From assembly GCF_009831625.1 (NCBI RefSeq), contig NZ_WUUS01000002.1, positions 186,001 through 250,000 of the forward strand: a stretch of DNA of 64,000 bases. The letters are read 5' to 3'. A model generated the notes under the pieces. That model made no database searches and was not told the origin of the DNA. It saw nothing but the letters and a program-made list of their open reading frames with translations. Positions within the stretch are counted from its first letter, which is position 1. The number at the start of each line of letters is the position of its first letter. This DNA is from Halobaculum saliterrae. GTDB lineage: Archaea > Halobacteriota > Halobacteria > Halobacteriales > Haloferacaceae. Below, one piece after another: positions 59,497-64,000 of this stretch. Made by a program: the position numbers and the translations under genes.

Positions 59497-62400
59497 TTAG
59501 ATTTCTAGCTGGTCGTCTGAGTCAGGGTGCATCTCGGCTAACTCTTCACCAGTCTGTGCAAGAGTTACCCCGATTAGACGAGTGGCAGCCGTTCCATTCA
59601 CCCGTTGGACTTCCTTCTTACAGCCGAGGTAATCGACCATGTCTCCGATGTTCTGCACGTTTCGCGGCTCCACGTCGTTCTTCTCACAGAACATCTCGTA
59701 GGCATGGTACGCAGTCCTCGATGGGACTTGTAGGTAGTCGACATTTTGTTCGGGAGCAACCTCCGCACTATCTGTAATGTGATAGTCTGCGAACCGCTCC
59801 ATCGACTCCTCCTGAGTAAGGTCATCGACGGTCAGTTGGACGTCTTCATCCTCACCGGGCGAGTTATCGTGTGCTCCGACAGAACTTGACGCATCAATTA
59901 CGGTATCCACATCGAGTGGTGCGACTGCTTCCTCGGTCTCTTCCTGCTTCGCACCTGCGGCAGGTTGTTGATTGTCGCCATCATCTGACACGGTGGCCGG
60001 CGCTTCGGTGGACGAGTCTGTGGCGTCTCCGCTTGCAGACACTCCACTGGCTGACGCTTGCCCAGTAGTTGCCTCGTCGGCAGTCGGGGCGGTCGCTTCT
60101 CCAGCCTGTTCCTGCTGGCCGGTGGTGCTGTCCTCGTGTGTAGTGGTGTCTGGTCCACCACCAGATCCGCCATCTGAGTCATCGTTGCCGTCCCCCATCT
60201 CTTCGAGATAGAGGTCCCAATCGATCGACGACGTCGACGAGTCGTGCGGGTCGTTCAAGGAGACGAACCCTTCTGCCTCGAGGAGCACGTTGGCTCGGAT
60301 AGCTGTCTCGATGTGTTCCTCGGCAACATCCTGCGGGATATCGTGAGCGTTTTCGACGAGTCCGGGGAGCTCGTGGCGGGGGAAGATTTCCTCCTGATCG
60401 ACGCGGGCGAAGTTCCAGACGTGGACCCATTCTTCGGGCGGGTCCCGCGCTGGGAGCCGGTACGACACGATCGTCTTGCCACCGGGGCCTTCATCCTCGA
60501 CTTCTTCGAGTGTGCCCCTGGAGAGTGACGCTTTGACCGCTGCTCGGACGCGGGGTCTGACAGCGTCGTCGCCAGTGAAGGGGCCACGGTTCAGCGCGTT
60601 CGCGGCAAAGCCTGTACTAGTGATCGTCTCGCCGGGCGAGATGTTATTCGCCTCCCACACGGCACGCCACGCCTCACGCTGGACGTACTCGTCGGTGTTG
60701 TTACGGAGGACCAGCGACACACGGTCTCCGCGCGGTGGGGCAAGGAAGAATCCGATGTCGGTGTAGATCAAGTGACCCGCGAGAACAGCATCCTGTATGG
60801 CCTCCTCGCGGTTGTTGGTCATGGCGTGGGCACCCTTCATCGCGGTTTTGAGCGTGCTGGCGTCCATGGGAGCGTCAAGGTCGACACCCTCGCCGTGACG
60901 CTTCCAGACCTGTTCCCAGAAGAGACGAGTCAGTGGTTCTTTCCCACCGTAATCGACGCTGGCGGTGTGGTTGCGTTCGATCGACGGAAGACTGGCGTCT
61001 TCATCACGCATTTTCTCTGCGGTGATGAACTTGCGAGACACCGTGTCGTAGAGTTGCTGGTGGTGACTGCTGGCTATCTGGCCGTTGCTGCTGGATGACT
61101 CCCCGAAGCCCCTGAGCAAGGCGGTCTCGAACGTCTGCCCGAAGGATTGCTCCCAGTAGTCCTCGTCGATGAGGGGCTTCGTTTCTTCGCCGTCGTAGAC
61201 ACGCGGCATCGCGTCGACGGGCTTCTCGATCTGTTCGGGGTCGGTCGGCATGATGACGATCTCCCAGTCGTCTTCGGTGGGCAGGTCGTCGAACTCGTAC
61301 TCGGGGAGGAACGGCTTGCGGACGCGCTGCCACTCTTCTTCCAATTCCTCAAGCGAGTCGTAGAGGAGTTCGCGGTTGTCGTGGCTGTAGACCTCCCACT
61401 CGTCCTCGTAGGTGTCGTAGCGACACCAGGAGTCGACGGTATTGACTGATGGATCATCGAGTTTGCCGGCTCCCATGCGACCACGCTCGGCGGATTCCGG
61501 TCCACTACCGTCGTAGAGCCGTAGTTGGCTCCCGTCCCACTCCCACACGGTCTGGTTCCCCTTGCGGATGAGAGCGAACTTGTCGGCCTCGTCTTCGTCG
61601 GAGAAGTCGAGGAATTCGGTGCGGTTGTAGAGGATCAGGCTTTCGTGAACATTGCCCTCGTTATCTTCCCAGACGTTCTCACGGCTGGCGAGCGGCGGAT
61701 CGGTCAGATACCCGTGGAGTGTACTTGCGTCGTGCTCCCGCTTGCGGTTGTTCACGCGGCCGTCCTGCGTGAGGAAGAACACTTTCTTGCCCTGATTCAC
61801 TCCGCGTTGGAGGTTATGCAGCGGACCCGCAGGCTTCGTTAGCGATGCCTCCGCCTCGATGGTGATGTCCTTGCTGTCTCCGAGGTCGTACGCCAATTCG
61901 TGCTCTTCTTCAAGCCGCTCGATGGACTGCTTCAGCGCACGCGGCGAGGACTCGTCCAGTTCACCGGGCAGCTCACCCTCGGCGTCACTGATATCGTCTT
62001 TCTTGGACTGGGCGAGGATCGAGACTTGGAAGCCGGCCCGGGAGAACCAATCGAACCCGTGGGAGAGTATCGTCCGGTGGACGTCCGTCATCTCAAATGA
62101 GCCTTCGTCGGCTGCAAGGACGAACGCCATTCCCTCCTCGGTGATGGTCACAGCACCCTCGGTGTCAGCGATCAGGTGTTCGTCCTCGCCTTCCGTCACG
62201 TCGGTGTAGGCGATGGTGCCGGGGGGAGTCTCCTTCTCGAGTAGTTCGTCCTTCGGAACGGAGACGCCGTCGTCCGGCTCTTCTCCTTGGACATCCTCGC
62301 TGATCTGGACGTAGCGGTTGAAGTGGTCGGGGTTGATTTTCAGACCGTTCGGGTAGTCGTCGATGGAGCGGCCGGTACGTTCCTCGAACACTTCCGCGAC

Positions 62401-64000
62401 CCGGCGGAGGGCGACGGCCTCAGCTCCGCGTTCCAACTGCACTTCCCGGATCGCTTGGAGGAAGTGGCGTTGGGTTGCTTCGTCGTTCCCGAGGTTGTGG
62501 ATGAGCATCGCCGTCTCGTTGATGTTGGCCTCCAGCGGCGGGACGCCGTACTCGTCCAACGAGTTCACCAGCTTGGCTTTCGCCTCGTCACGACTCCGTT
62601 CGGGTGGGTAGTCCGCGAACGTGTTGACGGGTATCGGATCCGAGAGGTACTCCTCGTGTTCTCCTTGCAGGAGGATGCGGAGGTACATCACGAACCGCGG
62701 GATGTCCTCGATATCGGGGCCGTCGACCTGCTCACCGAGTCGTTCGGCGAGCAGGCGTGCGTCTTCCGGGAGGCCGATCCCGAAGGTGCCCATTGTCCGG
62801 CTGTTAGCGAACATCTGGTCGCGGGTCTCCTCGGTGATCTGACCGGGATTCTGGTTCGCCAGCCCAACACCCATCTTCTTGGAGCGGGCCTTCGACAGCA
62901 TGGCCTCGACGTCCATCTCCTCGCTCTCGACCCAATCGAACTCGTCGATGAACGTGAAGTAGGGCTCGCGAAGCTCCTCTTCCTCGCGGCGGGATTGGAT
63001 TGCCGACCAAATCCGGCGCATCACCGCGGTAGAGACGACCCGCTTCAGGTCTTCACTCTCGATGGGGATCTTCACGAGGATGATCTTGCCTTCCTCAACC
63101 GATTCCGCGAGGTCAACCGTCCCCTCGCGGTGGGCAACGATGCCGCGGGCCAGCGGGTCCTCAACCCACGACTGGATACGCCGAACGACGGCGTCCACTT
63201 CGGCGTCATCCATCTCCGCGATCTTCTCGGTGTAGGAGTGGATGTTCATCATCGCCTCCTTGTTGTCCTCGTCGAGGCCCTCCTCGTCCATGAGGCGGCG
63301 GCCCTCCCGCTTGATCATGTCCGCGAACGCCCGCCGGGACTGCTTAGACATGATGACGTGGTACATGTCGGTCAGCGTGAAGGGCTTCGGCGACCGGATC
63401 ATCGCCCGAGCGATGTTGGTGGTGATCCCCTGCATCTTCGGGCCCCAGTAGTCGCCGCCTTTCAGGATCGCCACGAGGTCGTCGACGATGGACGATACCT
63501 CCTTGTTGTAGGCGACTGTGCCCGGCTCCTTCGTCGCCTCGAGGAAGTTGATCCCGACGACCTGATCGAAGTCTTCGGACCCGGGCTCGATCCAGATGAC
63601 GTCGTCCATCCGGTTCTCGGGAATCTCCGTGATCAACTCGTCGACGGTGTCCCCTTTCGGGTCGATGTAACAGAAGCCGTAGCCCTTCCGGGCGATCTGG
63701 TTGAGGATGTTCTTCTGAGCGGTGGACTTCCCGTTCCCCGTCATGCCGAACATCGTCATGTGGCGGAACCAGGAGCTCTTCTCGATCCCGATCTCGTGGA
63801 AGCCGACGCGGTTGTCCTTCAGGTAGCCCAACCAGATTGGGGAGTCCGGGTGTTCCTCGTGGACGTCGATGAGTTCGTTCTTCACGTCCTGGCCCATGTA
63901 GACGTTCCCGTCTTCGTCGTGGACCTTCACCTCGTAGGCGCGATCCTCGTTCGTGTGAGGGTCGAAGCACCACTCCCGTTCCACGCTATCAGGCGTGATC
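59497..64000 (-). CDS. very large HerA/VirD4-like ATPase (5' end outside window)
   Basis: At least 1,500 residues; the frame is open to the right edge, with a GTG at 63984 as one possible start. Counting from that GTG, Walker A is GMTGNGKS (80-87), YIDPKGDTVDELI follows (typical of TraG/VirD4/HerA), and Walker B is YFTFIDEFDWVESEE. ANQNPGQITEETRDQMFANS is the expected sensor region. Several helical, winged-helix-like regions follow. Near residues 1280-1390 lies a Thr/Ser/Ala/Glu-rich linker. The last 100 residues (AYHAYEMFCEKNDVEPRNVQ, then RLIGVTLAQ) resemble the winged helix ending phage/plasmid primases. DNA transfer or plasmid partition is the likely job; the pump-like core fits conjugation. 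Confidence 0.82.
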   Translation of the reverse strand, partial: ITPDSVEREWCFDPHTNEDRAYEVKVHDEDGNVYMGQDVKNELIDVHEEHPDSPIWLGYLKDNRVGFHEIGIEKSSWFRHMTMFGMTGNGKSTAQKNILNQIARKGYGFCYIDPKGDTVDELITEIPENRMDDVIWIEPGSEDFDQVVGINFLEATKEPGTVAYNKEVSSIVDDLVAILKGGDYWGPKMQGITTNIARAMIRSPKPFTLTDMYHVIMSKQSRRAFADMIKREGRRLMDEEGLDEDNKEAMMNIHSYTEKIAEMDDAEVDAVVRRIQSWVEDPLARGIVAHREGTVDLAESVEEGKIILVKIPIESEDLKRVVSTAVMRRIWSAIQSRREEEELREPYFTFIDEFDWVESEEMDVEAMLSKARSKKMGVGLANQNPGQITEETRDQMFANSRTMGTFGIGLPEDARLLAERLGEQVDGPDIEDIPRFVMYLRILLQGEHEEYLSDPIPVNTFADYPPERSRDEAKAKLVNSLDEYGVPPLEANINETAMLIHNLGNDEATQRHFLQAIREVQLERGAEAVALRRVAEVFEERTGRSIDDYPNGLKINPDHFNRYVQISEDVQGEEPDDGVSVPKDELLEKETPPGTIAYTDVTEGEDEHLIADTEGAVTITEEGMAFVLAADEGSFEMTDVHRTILSHGFDWFSRAGFQVSILAQSKKDDISDAEGELPGELDESSPRALKQSIERLEEEHELAYDLGDSKDITIEAEASLTKPAGPLHNLQRGVNQGKKVFFLTQDGRVNNRKREHDASTLHGYLTDPPLASRENVWEDNEGNVHESLILYNRTEFLDFSDEDEADKFALIRKGNQTVWEWDGSQLRLYDGSGPESAERGRMGAGKLDDPSVNTVDSWCRYDTYEDEWEVYSHDNRELLYDSLEELEEEWQRVRKPFLPEYEFDDLPTEDDWEIVIMPTDPEQIEKPVDAMPRVYDGEETKPLIDEDYWEQSFGQTFETALLRGFGESSSSNGQIASSHHQQLYDTVSRKFITAEKMRDEDASLPSIERNHTASVDYGGKEPLTRLFWEQVWKRHGEGVDLDAPMDASTLKTAMKGAHAMTNNREEAIQDAVLAGHLIYTDIGFFLAPPRGDRVSLVLRNNTDEYVQREAWRAVWEANNISPGETITSTGFAANALNRGPFTGDDAVRPRVRAAVKASLSRGTLEEVEDEGPGGKTIVSYRLPARDPPEEWVHVWNFARVDQEEIFPRHELPGLVENAHDIPQDVAEEHIETAIRANVLLEAEGFVSLNDPHDSSTSSIDWDLYLEEMGDGNDDSDGGSGGGPDTTTHEDSTTGQQEQAGEATAPTADEATTGQASASGVSASGDATDSSTEAPATVSDDGDNQQPAAGAKQEETEEAVAPLDVDTVIDASSSVGAHDNSPGEDEDVQLTVDDLTQEESMERFADYHITDSAEVAPEQNVDYLQVPSRTAYHAYEMFCEKNDVEPRNVQNIGDMVDYLGCKKEVQRVNGTAATRLIGVTLAQTGEELAEMHPDSDDQLEI

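Overview
The window is haloarchaeal DNA: mostly GC-rich, with strongly acidic proteins, short translationally coupled operons (ATGA or GTGA overlaps), many leaderless TATA promoters, Tat-type lipoproteins, Bat-type HTH regulators and a halophile plasmid-type family B DNA polymerase. The crowd of toxin-antitoxin modules, defence genes, replication genes and gene remnants points to a megaplasmid or a plasmid-derived genomic island. No rRNA, convincing tRNA, CRISPR array or intact transposase was seen. REGION 1 (1-5 kb): the end of an ABC transporter ATPase gene, a leftward set of coiled-coil/winged-helix/zinc-finger genes of plasmid type, two convergent paralogous winged-helix regulators with matching operator-like sites, and a nested set of three tiny genes. 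REGION 2 (5-27 kb) is a dense defence island: an McrBC-like pair; a leftward trio of unknown genes, one a probable PD-(D/E)XK nuclease; a PIN-type toxin-antitoxin pair; a DUF1156-type adenine DNA methylase; a fused GmrSD-like modification-dependent nuclease; a DUF499-type ATPase; an SNF2 helicase coupled to a coiled-coil zinc protein; and a compact CBASS-like operon made of a protein of unknown function, a CD-NTase and a SLATT membrane effector. REGION 3 (27-35 kb): a small MITE-like element, a ribbon-helix-helix gene under a perfect 21-bp palindrome, a PQQ-propeller lipoprotein, a TumA/TumE-like pair and two AbrB/PIN toxin-antitoxin modules. REGION 4 (35-43 kb): an AddB/AddA-like helicase-nuclease pair and an RHH/PIN toxin-antitoxin module. 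Three decayed copies of the 3' end of polB lie at about 28.5, 35.2 and 41.8 kb, all in the same orientation as the intact polB at 52-54 kb, and in all four the shared sequence stops at the polB stop codon; this suggests repeated recombination or integration at that site. REGION 5 (43-51 kb): a complete peptide/nickel-type ABC importer operon with an OFA-family MFS carrier, next to a divergent HTH_10 regulator. REGION 6 (51-64 kb) is a replication/plasmid-maintenance block: polB, a UPF0175/DUF3368 toxin-antitoxin pair, a leftward set with a RecA-like protein lacking a P-loop, strong stem-loops, a gene-free AT-rich zone with iteron-like CCCCTTAACA repeats (candidate origin), and a very large HerA/VirD4-like ATPase running off the right edge. 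Functional calls come from motifs read by eye; no database search was run.
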